Origin: Lachnospiraceae bacterium
Lineage (GTDB): Bacteria; Bacillota; Clostridia; Lachnospirales; Lachnospiraceae
DNA length: 64,000 nucleotides
NCBI GenBank assembly: GCA_009779895.1
Contig: WRBB01000013.1
Location: 1-64,000 of the forward strand
Direction: 5' to 3'
The position numbers and the translations under genes were made by a program. The notes beneath the pieces are model-generated. The model did not search any database and had not been told where the DNA came from. It was given only the letters and a program-made list of their open reading frames with translations. Position 1 is the stretch's first letter. Every line of letters begins with the position of its first letter. Positions 44,656-52,937 of this stretch are shown piece by piece.

Positions 44656-45126
44656 ATGTCTGTAAAAGTGTATGAAGGTCTGTTGACCGTGGAGGATGCA
44701 AAGGTTGGTATTGTAGTGGCTCGTTTTAATGAGTTTATTACTTCAAAGTTGCTGGGTGGTGCTTTGGATACGTTAAAGCGCCATGAGTTGCCGGAGGAGA
44801 ATGTGGATGTGGTTTGGGTGCCGGGTGCTTACGAGATTCCTTTGATTGCAGGAAAGATGGCAAAAAGTGGGAAGTATGACGCAATTATTTGCTTGGGTGC
44901 GGTGATTCGAGGTAGTACCACCCATTATGATTATGTTTGTAATGAGGTGTCAAAAGGGATTGCGCAGGTTTCCATGTCAAATGAGTTGCCGGTTATGTTT
45001 GGGGTGATTACCACAGAAAATATTGAGCAGGCCATTGAGCGGGCAGGTTCCAAAGCCGGAAATAAGGGCAGCGAAAGTGCTGCCGGAGCGATAGAAATGA
45101 TCAGCCTGATGAGAGAATTGGGCTAG
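44656..45126 (+). CDS. ribH: 6,7-dimethyl-8-ribityllumazine synthase
   Basis: A 156-residue enzyme condensing the two precursors to lumazine; it forms icosahedral or decameric shells in many bacteria. Key segments are [48 protein letters not shown] and [15 protein letters not shown]. Start ATG 44656 has AAAGGAG eight bases upstream. It ends the core rib operon, with a methyltransferase gene six bases beyond. Confidence 0.97.
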   Translation: MSVKVYEGLLTVEDAKVGIVVARFNEFITSKLLGGALDTLKRHELPEENVDVVWVPGAYEIPLIAGKMAKSGKYDAIICLGAVIRGSTTHYDYVCNEVSKGIAQVSMSNELPVMFGVITTENIEQAIERAGSKAGNKGSESAAGAIEMISLMRELG

Positions 45127-45132
45127 ATTTTT

Positions 45133-45714
45133 ATGTCCATTCAAAATATAAATGCAGTAACGGACTGGTGTCATCATTTTATTGGCTTGCAGGTAAGTGC
45201 AGGGGATGTTTGTATTGATGCAACAGCGGGAAATGGGCATGATACAGAATTGCTTTGTCGTTTGGTAGGAAAAAAAGGCAAGGTTTATGCCTTTGATATT
45301 CAAGAGAAAGCATTGGAAGCCACCTATCATAGACTGAAGACGTTTTCTTTGGAAAATAGAGTTACACTTATCCATGGTGGTCACGAATGTATGTCTGATT
45401 ATATAGAAAAGGATATATTTGGGCAGGTTTCTTGTGTTGTCTTTAATTTAGGTTATTTACCCGGTGCTGCCCATGATTGTTGTACAAGGTTAGATACGAC
45501 TCTAAAAGCCTTGGAGACTGCCTTGTGCCTTTTGCAAAAAAGGGGTATGATAAGTTTATGTATTTATAGTGGTGGTGATACGGGTTTTGCAGAACGGGAA
45601 GGTATTTTAAAGTGGATTAGAAACTTAGATCATAAGAAGTATCTGGTGATTGTGAGCACATATTACAATCGCCCCAATCATCCGCCATTGCCGGTTGTGA
45701 TATATAAACTATGA
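45133..45714 (+). CDS. Class I SAM-dependent methyltransferase, MnmM/YtqB-like
   Basis: A 193-residue Rossmann methyltransferase with the SAM motif CIDATAGNGHDTELLCRLVG (about 29-48) and VVFNLGYLPGAAHD around 98-111. This combination, DATxGNGHDT plus NLGYLPG, is that of the family formerly called putative rRNA methylase. That family includes YtqB/MnmM, which methylates the wobble uridine of tRNA (mnm5s2U34). It follows ribH by six bases without an evident terminator and may be cotranscribed with the riboflavin genes. Confidence 0.85.
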   Translation: MSIQNINAVTDWCHHFIGLQVSAGDVCIDATAGNGHDTELLCRLVGKKGKVYAFDIQEKALEATYHRLKTFSLENRVTLIHGGHECMSDYIEKDIFGQVSCVVFNLGYLPGAAHDCCTRLDTTLKALETALCLLQKRGMISLCIYSGGDTGFAEREGILKWIRNLDHKKYLVIVSTYYNRPNHPPLPVVIYKL

Positions 45715-45738
45715 TATGAAACAGGGGTTAATGGGAAA

Positions 45739-46692
45739 ATGGAAAATGTTTATCTGGGGATTAGAGTGGTATTTCCCCTTTTATGTTTTATGCTTGTGGG
45801 GTATTTAAGTAGAAGAATTAAGTGGATGGATGCGGCATCTTTGCACCGTCTAAACACCTTGGTATTTCGCTTATTAATGCCCCTGTTGGTTTTTATAAAT
45901 GGTAGTACGGTAGATATTCAAGCGGTTTTTAATGCGGAAAATATTCGTGTGTTGCTGTTAGCATTGCCCGGGATAGGAATCATTCTTACCTTATCTTTAC
46001 TTGTTTGTAAACCGCTTATTTCGGATATCAAAACACGTGCGATTATAATACAGGGTGTTTATCGCAGCAACTTGATTTTGTTTGGTTTGCCGGTTATTTT
46101 GACGATTTATGGTGGATATCAGGTGGGTACCCTATCGGTTTTGATTATTTTTATTGTTCCCTTGTACAATATAATTGCTGCATTTTTGCTGGGCAATGCG
46201 ATTCAGAAAGAGAAAAGGATTGGTTTTTTGTTTCAGCAGGCGCTGACAAATCCTTTGGTAATCGCAGCGATTTCAGGCCTTGTTTATAATGTGATATTCC
46301 GTGGTTTTATGCCGGAGCTTTTCTTAGACCCCTTACAACAACTGGGACGGGTTGCAACACCGCTTGCTTTTATTGTGTTGGGTGGTAGTTTGAAATTTAC
46401 CCGATTGGTAAAAGAGACCAAATATTTGGTCATTGTATGCTTGCTTCGCTTGGTTGTGATTCCGGGGATTATGTTGGCGATTGCAGTGTTGATTATGGGC
46501 ATTACAGGACCTGCTTTGGTAGTGTTGACAGCGGCCTTTGCTTCGCCTGTGGCAATATCATCTTATACCATGGCAAGGAATATGAACGTAGCACCCAATT
46601 TGGCGGGTGATTTGGTAGCGGTGTCCACCGTTGTCTCCATGTTCACTATCGCTGCTTGGGTTGCTTTTTTAGGGTTTCAAGGACTGTTGTAA
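45739..46692 (+). CDS. AEC-family transporter
   Basis: A 317-residue membrane protein of the auxin efflux carrier family. About ten helices are arranged as two five-helix halves. Typical features are LNTLVFRLLMPLLVF near residue 37 and, in the second half, LQQLGRVATPLAFIVLGGSL. Bacterial members move organic acids such as malate or malonate. The substrate cannot be told from the sequence. It is followed by a terminator shared with the convergent YgjV-like gene. Confidence 0.88.
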   Translation: MENVYLGIRVVFPLLCFMLVGYLSRRIKWMDAASLHRLNTLVFRLLMPLLVFINGSTVDIQAVFNAENIRVLLLALPGIGIILTLSLLVCKPLISDIKTRAIIIQGVYRSNLILFGLPVILTIYGGYQVGTLSVLIIFIVPLYNIIAAFLLGNAIQKEKRIGFLFQQALTNPLVIAAISGLVYNVIFRGFMPELFLDPLQQLGRVATPLAFIVLGGSLKFTRLVKETKYLVIVCLLRLVVIPGIMLAIAVLIMGITGPALVVLTAAFASPVAISSYTMARNMNVAPNLAGDLVAVSTVVSMFTIAAWVAFLGFQGLL

Positions 46693-46698
46693 GAAAGT

Positions 46699-46734
46699 AA
46701 AAAAAAGAGCCTACCAGGAGAAGCTCTTTTTTTT
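46699..46734. terminator. Bidirectional terminator after the AEC transporter
   Basis: A-rich arm ending in GAGC (46707-46710) pairs with GCTC (46723-46726) and the flanking A and T runs extend the stem. T run on both strands. The minus-strand gene ends at 46752. Confidence 0.85.
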
Positions 46735-46751
46735 ATTCAAATGAAATGTAA

Positions 46752-47384
46752 TTAATTTTTTAAATTTGCAAATTTCAAATCTGTTTGTGGTTCTTTATCT
46801 TTATTTCTCGCATAGCGTATGTAGAATATAATGACAGAGATAATCTTTGCGGATTCAATGGCAATGCCCATGAAATTCCAACGTACAGGACCGTAGAGGA
46901 TATTCAGTGGGGTTTGTGTCAATAACACGGCGGTTGCATAAATTACAACGGTGACGCGAACCCAGTGTACACCCGGCAAATATTGCCCTACAACAAAGGA
47001 CAAAGCACCAATCATGCCGAAGATGTGCCAAATACGTACTTCCGGCGGAGTGGTAGCAACAGTGAAAATACCGGCGGCGACAGCGATTGCAACCATACAC
47101 AATAAGAATGTTTTGCCGATTTTTCTTGATTTTTCTGTGTCTTTTCGGAAGATAAAGAAGAAAACAATGGCTCTAAATGAGCTGAAACCGGCAGCAATGA
47201 TCAAGGACTGTTGGGTTGCCATTCCACTGGCCATGCCCATTGAAACAAACATCAATGCCCAAAAGAAACTACCGATACCGGCAACCAAAAAGTACCGTAC
47301 TTTATCTTTGATTTGATAAGATACAAATTCAAATAAGATTGTGATAATACCTAAAGCTTGAGCTGCGATAAACCATGGATTCAT
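46752..47384 (-). CDS. YgjV-like membrane protein (copy 1)
   Basis: A 210-residue protein with about six to seven hydrophobic helices. It resembles the bacterial inner-membrane protein YgjV family; conserved stretches include FEFVSYQIKDKVRYFL, GSFFWALMFVSMGMASGMAT and LLTQTPLNIL. Function unknown. It is closely related over its full length to the gene at 47537-48163. AAGGAG precedes the ATG. Its own promoter region at 47448-47504 shares repeats with that of degV. Confidence 0.8.
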   Translation of the reverse strand: MNPWFIAAQALGIITILFEFVSYQIKDKVRYFLVAGIGSFFWALMFVSMGMASGMATQQSLIIAAGFSSFRAIVFFFIFRKDTEKSRKIGKTFLLCMVAIAVAAGIFTVATTPPEVRIWHIFGMIGALSFVVGQYLPGVHWVRVTVVIYATAVLLTQTPLNILYGPVRWNFMGIAIESAKIISVIIFYIRYARNKDKEPQTDLKFANLKN

Positions 47385-47447
47385 TTTTCTCTCCTTTTTA
47401 ATTGTGTTATGAAATGTTGTTTTGATAACAATAATAATAAATTCAAA

Positions 47448-47504
47448 TAGTTTGAATGCCTAAGTATTATAATACCGAAAAACTACTTTGATTGTCAAGG
47501 TATT
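47448..47504 (-). promoter_or_regulatory. Promoter region with FabT-like repeats, before ygjV copy 1
   Basis: Plus-strand TACTTTGATTGTCAAGGT (47484-47501) and the degenerate TAGTTTGAATGCCTAAGT (47448-47465) flank TATTATAATA. On the minus strand TTGACA (47498-47493) and TATAAT (47471-47466) are 21 bases apart, longer than ideal. The pattern TTTGA-N4-CAA(A/G) resembles MarR/FabT operators. The same pair occurs before degV. Confidence 0.5.
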
Positions 47505-47536
47505 AGGGTAAAATAATTCTGGAAGATATATAAAGT

Positions 47537-48163
47537 TTATGGTTTTGCAAACTGTAGTTGGGTTTTTGCTCCGTGTTCTTTTTCTTTGGCATAACGTGCA
47601 TAGAATATAATCACAGAAATAATCTTTGCGGATTCAATGGCAATCCCCATGATATTCCAGCGGAAGCTACCCTCTAAAATATTCAAAGGTGTTTGCGTTA
47701 ACAAAACAGCAGCAGCATAGATGACAACGGTAATTCTTACGTAATGTACACCCGGTAAATATTGGCCTACAACAAACATCAAGGCTCCAATCATACCAAA
47801 GATATGGAAGATACGTACTTCCGGCGGAGAGGTTATAATGGTAATCGTACCGGCAACAAGGGCAATGACAATCATAACCAATAGGAAAATTAAACCTGCT
47901 TCCTTGGCTTGGGGTGTATTTTTTCGGAAGATACCAAAAAATACAAGGTTTCTTATGGTACTGTAAGTAGCGGCAACGATAAGGGATTGCTGGGTGGACA
48001 TACCGGTTGCAATGCCAATGGAAACAAACATCAATGCCCAGAAGAAACTTCCAATTCCCGTAATAAGAAAATATTTTGTTTTATCTTTGATTTGGTAACA
48101 TGCAAATTCAAAGCAGATTGTAATCAAACCAAAAACTTGTGCGATGATAAACCATGGGCTCAT
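47537..48163 (-). CDS. YgjV-like membrane protein (copy 2)
   Basis: A 208-residue paralogue of the protein at 46752-47384, sharing FEFACYQIKDKTKYFL, GSFFWALMFVSIGIATGMST, SPPEVRIFHIFGMIGALMFV and LLTQTPLNILEGSFRWNIMG. The start is ATG 48163, with AGGAGG upstream on the minus strand; the longer frame to 48265 runs into degV. It lies 13 bases after the degV stop, so it is cotranscribed with degV. Function unknown. Confidence 0.82.
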   Translation of the reverse strand: MSPWFIIAQVFGLITICFEFACYQIKDKTKYFLITGIGSFFWALMFVSIGIATGMSTQQSLIVAATYSTIRNLVFFGIFRKNTPQAKEAGLIFLLVMIVIALVAGTITIITSPPEVRIFHIFGMIGALMFVVGQYLPGVHYVRITVVIYAAAVLLTQTPLNILEGSFRWNIMGIAIESAKIISVIIFYARYAKEKEHGAKTQLQFAKP

Positions 48164-48176
48164 AGTTGTGCTCCTC

Positions 48177-49055
48177 CTAAATGAATGAATTGTATTGTTT
48201 ACAGTAGGTAAATGCAATGGCCCCGGGGCCTGCATGGGTTCCAACAGCAGCACCAATGCTGGCAACAGGGTTGGAAATGTTAAAATTTAAGGTTTTTTCC
48301 AGATTGGTTTTAAAGAGGGTCGCCTCTTCTTGATTGAGAATGTGTCCAATGCTGATATTGATATGGTCAAGATCATCTTTGATGGCTTCAACCATGCCTG
48401 CCTCAATGAGTTTGAGTGCCTTTTTTTTGCCCCTGACATTGTCCAGTTGACTGACTTCGCCATTTTCTACTTGTAGAATCGGACGAAGCCCTAAAATACC
48501 TCCAACCAACGCAGTGGTTGGACCGACACGTCCACCTCTTTTTAAATATTCCAAAGTATCTAATGTAAAGTAGATGCGGGTTGTTTTTTTGATTTCCTCC
48601 GCAATCCGAGCGGTTTTTGCTAAGGTAAATCCCTCGTCACGCATTTTGATGATTTCCCGTAAAATCAAATCTTGTCCGATGCTGACATTGGCGGAATCAA
48701 CCAGTATAATGCTGGATTTTGGATATTCTTCCTTTAGCATATCAATGGCGATGGAAGCACTGTTATAAGAGCCACTCATTTTAGAAGAGATGGTAAGGCT
48801 AAGGATATCCTTGCCTGCTTCCAAATGCGGACGATATAATTCTGCGTAATCATTTGGATTGGGCTGCGATGTTTTTGGATGCAGACTTTTGTCGTTGATG
48901 AGCATGTTGAAATAATCGTCGCTGCTAATGTCAATGTCTTCTTTCAAATAGTTTTTCTCATCAAAAGTAATATAAAATGGGATACGTTCAATATTGTGTT
49001 GTTTAATTTCTTCGGCAGTAAAATCACAAGAACCGTCTGTTATGATGTGAAACAT
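48177..49055 (-). CDS. DegV family fatty-acid-binding protein
   Basis: A 292-residue protein with the DegV (EDD) fold. Typical segments are the N-terminal ITDGSCDFTAEEIK, LTISSKMSGSYNSASIA (about 92-108), YLKRGGRVGPTTALVGGIL (about 174-192) and GAAVGTHAGPGAIAF near the C-terminus. DegV/FakB proteins bind fatty acids and, in some bacteria, present them to the kinase FakA. No fakA is seen here. AAGGAGG precedes the ATG. It heads a two-gene unit with ygjV copy 2, behind a promoter with FabT-like repeats. Confidence 0.93.
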   Translation of the reverse strand: MFHIITDGSCDFTAEEIKQHNIERIPFYITFDEKNYLKEDIDISSDDYFNMLINDKSLHPKTSQPNPNDYAELYRPHLEAGKDILSLTISSKMSGSYNSASIAIDMLKEEYPKSSIILVDSANVSIGQDLILREIIKMRDEGFTLAKTARIAEEIKKTTRIYFTLDTLEYLKRGGRVGPTTALVGGILGLRPILQVENGEVSQLDNVRGKKKALKLIEAGMVEAIKDDLDHINISIGHILNQEEATLFKTNLEKTLNFNISNPVASIGAAVGTHAGPGAIAFTYCKQYNSFI

Positions 49056-49107
49056 AATTCCTCCTTAGATGCAAATGATAGTCGTAAAAAATAGTTATAA
49101 AATAAAA

Positions 49108-49161
49108 TAGTTTGATTACCAAAGTATTATAATAAAAAAATACTTTGATTGTCAAGGTATT
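49108..49161 (-). promoter_or_regulatory. degV promoter with two FabT-like sites
   Basis: On the minus strand TTGACA (49155-49150), 18 bases, TATAAT (49131-49126). Plus-strand TACTTTGATTGTCAAGGT (49141-49158) covers the -35 box and TAGTTTGATTACCAAAGT (49108-49125) lies just after the -10 box. Both fit a TTTGA-N4-CAA(A/G) pseudopalindrome of the MarR/FabT kind. FabT control would suit a fatty-acid-binding protein. Confidence 0.6.
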
Positions 49162-49205
49162 TTTTGAAATAGTTATAAAGAAATGAAAAAACGGAAAGGT
49201 TTCTG

Positions 49206-49589
49206 TTAGGATTCGTTTATTTTCTTTTGTTGTTCTTTGTAGCGATGAATCCGTATTTGATCCTCTATTTCCAGTCCTTTTTCACCGGCAAGTGATTCCC
49301 AGTGATGGGTAAATTCATGTAATAGGGTGCTTTTGAGTTTTTCCCGCAATCGTTCTTCTGACAGATGTCCATAGATTTGCATAAAGGAGCCATAGTAAAT
49401 CACAATAGAACGCCCCATATCACTTCTGTGCCGGTATTGTCCCATGATAAATAGATTTCCCCGGCTGGCCGGATGGGGCTTGCATTCTTCTAATAAGGCG
49501 ATGCCGCCGTTTAAATGTTTGAATAGTTCTGAGGGGATTTCATCAACGATATCGTCTAACATATCGGATACTTCGTCAATTGTATACAT
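49206..49589 (-). CDS. Zincin-like metallopeptidase (PF06262-type)
   Basis: A 127-residue protein with the zinc motif HEFTHHWESLAGEKGLEIED (about 89-108), that is HExxH followed by a downstream acidic ligand region. This fits the small zincin-like metallopeptidase family once called DUF1025. Also typical are FKHLNGGIALLEE and MGQYRHRSDMGRSIVIYYG. Start ATG 49589 has GGAGG eight bases upstream; the ATG at 49604 is part of that site. The substrate is unknown. Confidence 0.85.
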   Translation of the reverse strand: MYTIDEVSDMLDDIVDEIPSELFKHLNGGIALLEECKPHPASRGNLFIMGQYRHRSDMGRSIVIYYGSFMQIYGHLSEERLREKLKSTLLHEFTHHWESLAGEKGLEIEDQIRIHRYKEQQKKINES

Positions 49590-49663
49590 TCTAATTTCCT
49601 CCAAATTATGGTACTATATACTAGTATAACATAAAGATAAGTCATAAGGGGGAATGAGATTAA

Positions 49664-51091
49664 ATGGAAATATCAAAAAAAAGTCTGCTTGGTGCTTTGT
49701 TGATTACAGTGGTAGGATTGGTGGTTGGCATTGGGCAGCCTGCATATCCACAGTTATCACCGACAGGCCATTACGTTTTGATGGTATTATTAATTACGGT
49801 GGGTTTATGGGTGTTTAAGCCTTTTGGCCTACCCTTTTCTATGTCAGCTTTGTTTTTGATGGCCGCTCTTTTGATCATTGGTATTCCGATGGGGCGGGTT
49901 TTTTCCGGTTTTACCACAGGCGCGATTTGGACGTTGATTCCGGCGTTGTTGTTTGGCCATATTATTTTAAAAACAGGTTTGGGTAAGCGGATTGCGATAT
50001 TACTGCTGAAAAGCTTCAATCCGTCTTACGGCAAATTGGTGATTTTATTTTTTATAATCGGATTGATTATTTCAGTTTTGACACCATCCATTGTGGTGCG
50101 GATCGCTATTATGTTACCCATTGCTTTGGGCTGTTTGGAGGCTTGCCAAGTAAAGGGGGATTCCCGGGAGGGTGCTTTGATTTTATTGACGTCGTTGATG
50201 ACGGCGATGATACCGGGGACGGCTTGGTTTACCGGTTCTTTGTTTGGTCCGGTAACCCAAGGGATGTATGATGCGGTGCCGGAGCTTCGGGGTTTGATTA
50301 CCTTTGCGTCTTGGTCACAGGTGAATTTTCTGCCTGTGGCGGTTGTGACCGTGGTTGTGATTGGTGGTGGTTATTTGTTTTTTCGGCCCAAGCATAAGTT
50401 AGCGATTACGAAAGAAGCGTTTGTAAAAGAGTATCAGAGCTTGGGTGTTATGAGCCGACATGAAAAATTGGCTGCGGTTATTATGTTTCTTAGTTTTGTG
50501 ATGTTTTTGTTTGGTGGATTTGGCTGGCACCAAGTTCCGGATCCTGCGATTGTTTTGGTGGCAGCATTTTGTTTAGCGGTTACCGGTGTGTTAAAGCAGG
50601 CTGATTTGGCGACTGGGGTAAATTGGGACAATGTTATTTTTATGGGAACGGCCATGGGGTTGAGTGGTGTTTTTGCGGAAGTGGGGCTTTCTGCTTGGAT
50701 TAGTTCCATTTTGATTCCGTTGTTGCGTCCGATTAGCGGCAATCCGTGGCTTTTTGTTTATGCCGTTATGATCATATTGTTTGTTTGGCGGTTTTTTGAT
50801 ATTGCGGTACTGGTTCCGACCAAGGCGATTTTGGTTCCTACGTTGCCTTTGATTGGCCAGGAATTTGGCATTCACCCGTTGGTTTGGGTGCCGATTTTTG
50901 TATTGGTTGGCAATAGTTTTTTCCTGAGTTATACCAGTGGTTTTGTGTTGGCGGGCCAATCGGTGGTGAAAGAAAAAGGGTGGACCCAGAGACAAATTAA
51001 TACATATGGTATTTTTTATGGCATTGCTTGTTTGATTGCATTGGCTGTTTCGATTCCATATTGGAGTAGTTTGGGTTTCTTTCATTATTGA
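49664..51091 (+). CDS. SLC13/DASS-family anion transporter
   Basis: A 475-residue membrane protein with about eleven to twelve helices, belonging to the sodium-coupled di/tricarboxylate and sulfate transporter superfamily (CitM/ArsB-like fold). Typical features are FGHIILKTGLGKRIAILLLK near residue 105, the SVLTPSIVVRIAIMLPIALG hairpin near 130-150, and MGTAMGLSGVFAEVGLSAWI in the second repeat. The preferred anion cannot be decided. It is 71 bases before pyrF, with no clear terminator between them. Confidence 0.82.
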   Translation: MEISKKSLLGALLITVVGLVVGIGQPAYPQLSPTGHYVLMVLLITVGLWVFKPFGLPFSMSALFLMAALLIIGIPMGRVFSGFTTGAIWTLIPALLFGHIILKTGLGKRIAILLLKSFNPSYGKLVILFFIIGLIISVLTPSIVVRIAIMLPIALGCLEACQVKGDSREGALILLTSLMTAMIPGTAWFTGSLFGPVTQGMYDAVPELRGLITFASWSQVNFLPVAVVTVVVIGGGYLFFRPKHKLAITKEAFVKEYQSLGVMSRHEKLAAVIMFLSFVMFLFGGFGWHQVPDPAIVLVAAFCLAVTGVLKQADLATGVNWDNVIFMGTAMGLSGVFAEVGLSAWISSILIPLLRPISGNPWLFVYAVMIILFVWRFFDIAVLVPTKAILVPTLPLIGQEFGIHPLVWVPIFVLVGNSFFLSYTSGFVLAGQSVVKEKGWTQRQINTYGIFYGIACLIALAVSIPYWSSLGFFHY

Positions 51092-51162
51092 CAGGGAAAC
51101 GAGAAATACAGTACTATAGAGTATAGTAGATCATAGGTGTCGGCCAAGGGAGAATGAGAAAA

Positions 51163-52086
51163 ATGATAAATCGATTGATTGCAGGTATCAAAAAGACCAA
51201 AGCGCCCGTTGTGGTGGGCTTGGATCCGACGTTGTCGATGATACCGAAGCAGATTTTAGAGAGGGCTTATGGCACGTTTGGTGAGACCTTAGACGGAGCC
51301 GCGGAAGCGTTTTGGCAATTTAATAAAGAAATTGTGGATTTTACTTATGATTTGATTCCGGCTGTGAAACCGCAGATTGCGATGTACGAACAATTGGGGA
51401 TTCCCGGTTTGATTGCGTTTCAAAAAACGGTAGCATATTGCAAGGAAAAAGGTCTGGTGGTCATTGGTGATATTAAGCGGGGTGATATTGGTTCAACTTC
51501 TGCGGCCTATGCAGTGGGGCATCTGGGTAAGGTGCAAATCGGCAGCCGGGTATACACACCATTTGGGGAGGATTTTGTGACGGTGAATCCTTATCTTGGT
51601 TCTGATGGTGTGAATCCCTTCGTAGAAGTGTGTCAGGAGGAAAATAAGGGGATATTTGTGTTGGTAAAGACGTCAAATCCATCCAGTGGTGAATTTCAAG
51701 ATCAATTGGTTGATGATCGGCCTGTATATGAATTGGTAGGAGAGAAAGTTGCTCAGTGGGGTGCGTTGTGTATGGGTGATACCTATAGCAATGTCGGTGC
51801 GGTGGTGGGTGCCACCTATCCGGAAATGGGTCGGGTTTTACGTAAGATCATGCCAAAAGCCTATATTTTGGTGCCGGGTTACGGGGCGCAGGGTGGCCGA
51901 GGCAAAGATTTGGTACATTTTTTTAATAAGGATGGTTTGGGTGCAATTGTAAATTCTTCACGGGGGATTATTGCTGCTTATCAAAATGAAGCGTATGAAA
52001 AATACGGTGCGGCATGTTTTGGGGAAGCATCCAGAGCGGCGACCAAGGATATGATTTTGGATATTCGCCAAGCATTAGAAAAATAA
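51163..52086 (+). CDS. pyrF: Orotidine 5'-phosphate decarboxylase (type 2)
   Basis: A 307-residue enzyme for the last step of UMP synthesis. The catalytic Lys-Asp cluster is in VIGDIKRGDIGSTSAAYAVG (about 102-121), and GLDPTLSMIP near the N-terminus holds another active-site Asp. The length and the GDIKRGDIGST form fit the longer type 2 subfamily, not the 230-residue B. subtilis type. The start is set at ATG 51163, ten bases after AGGGAG; ATG 51154 sits only one base from that site. pyrK and pyrD follow. Confidence 0.95.
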   Translation: MINRLIAGIKKTKAPVVVGLDPTLSMIPKQILERAYGTFGETLDGAAEAFWQFNKEIVDFTYDLIPAVKPQIAMYEQLGIPGLIAFQKTVAYCKEKGLVVIGDIKRGDIGSTSAAYAVGHLGKVQIGSRVYTPFGEDFVTVNPYLGSDGVNPFVEVCQEENKGIFVLVKTSNPSSGEFQDQLVDDRPVYELVGEKVAQWGALCMGDTYSNVGAVVGATYPEMGRVLRKIMPKAYILVPGYGAQGGRGKDLVHFFNKDGLGAIVNSSRGIIAAYQNEAYEKYGAACFGEASRAATKDMILDIRQALEK

Positions 52087-52112
52087 AAAAACGTGGTAAG
52101 AGAGGGTTTGTT

Positions 52113-52937
52113 ATGATTGAATCGACGAAGGAGGCAAGACCGGTAAAAAAAGCAGCACGGGTGGTCTCACAAGAGAAAATTGCCGAGGATATCTACAGCA
52201 TGTGGATTAAAACCGATGTAGCCAGACGGGCTATGCCGGGGCAATTTATTTCTGTGTTTGCAAATGACGGGAGCAAGTTGCTGCCGCGCCCGATTAGTCT
52301 TTGTGAAATTTTTCATGAGGCGGATATTTTGCGTATTGTATATCGTGTGACTGCTGCCAATACAGGTACAGAGTTGTTTTCCAGGTTAAAGGCAGGTGAG
52401 GCGATAGAAATCATGGGGCCTTTGGGCAATGGTTTTGATTTAAGTGAAAAAAATAAACTTCGGCAAGTGAGAAAGGTGTTGATTATTGGCGGGGGTATTG
52501 GTGTTCCGCCGATGCTTCAACTTGCCAAGGAGTTCAATCATATTTTGGACAAGCATCAAATTCAATTGCTGATGGGATATCGGGATGAAGTGTTTTTGAT
52601 GAGTGATTTTAAAGATTTTGGCAGCCTGTATATTGCGACGGAAAACGGTAGTTTGGGTACCGTGGGTACCGTGATGGATGCCATAGATGAATTTGATTTG
52701 TCGGCAGATATGATTTATGCTTGCGGGCCGGTTCGTATGTTAAGAGCAATCAAGGGATATGCAAAGAAGAATCGCTGCACCTGTTATCTTTCCTTGGAGG
52801 AAAAAATGGCTTGTGGAGTGGGTGCTTGTTTGGCTTGTATCTGTCGAAGTAAAGAAATAGATCCCCATTCCAATTTGCGACAAAAAAGAATTTGCAAAGA
52901 TGGACCGGTATTTTTGAGTACGGAGGTGGAAATTTGA
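52113..52937 (+). CDS. pyrK: Dihydroorotate dehydrogenase B, electron-transfer subunit
   Basis: A 274-residue FAD and [2Fe-2S] protein that passes electrons from PyrD to NAD+. The FAD-binding barrel has LLPRPISLCEI; the NAD domain has VLIIGGGIGVPPMLQLAKEF (about 126-145) and MIYACGPVRML. The iron-sulfur cysteines lie in MACGVGACLACICRS plus KRICKDGPVF. Start ATG 52113 follows GAGAGGG. The stop overlaps pyrD (TGATG). Confidence 0.95.
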   Translation: MIESTKEARPVKKAARVVSQEKIAEDIYSMWIKTDVARRAMPGQFISVFANDGSKLLPRPISLCEIFHEADILRIVYRVTAANTGTELFSRLKAGEAIEIMGPLGNGFDLSEKNKLRQVRKVLIIGGGIGVPPMLQLAKEFNHILDKHQIQLLMGYRDEVFLMSDFKDFGSLYIATENGSLGTVGTVMDAIDEFDLSADMIYACGPVRMLRAIKGYAKKNRCTCYLSLEEKMACGVGACLACICRSKEIDPHSNLRQKRICKDGPVFLSTEVEI

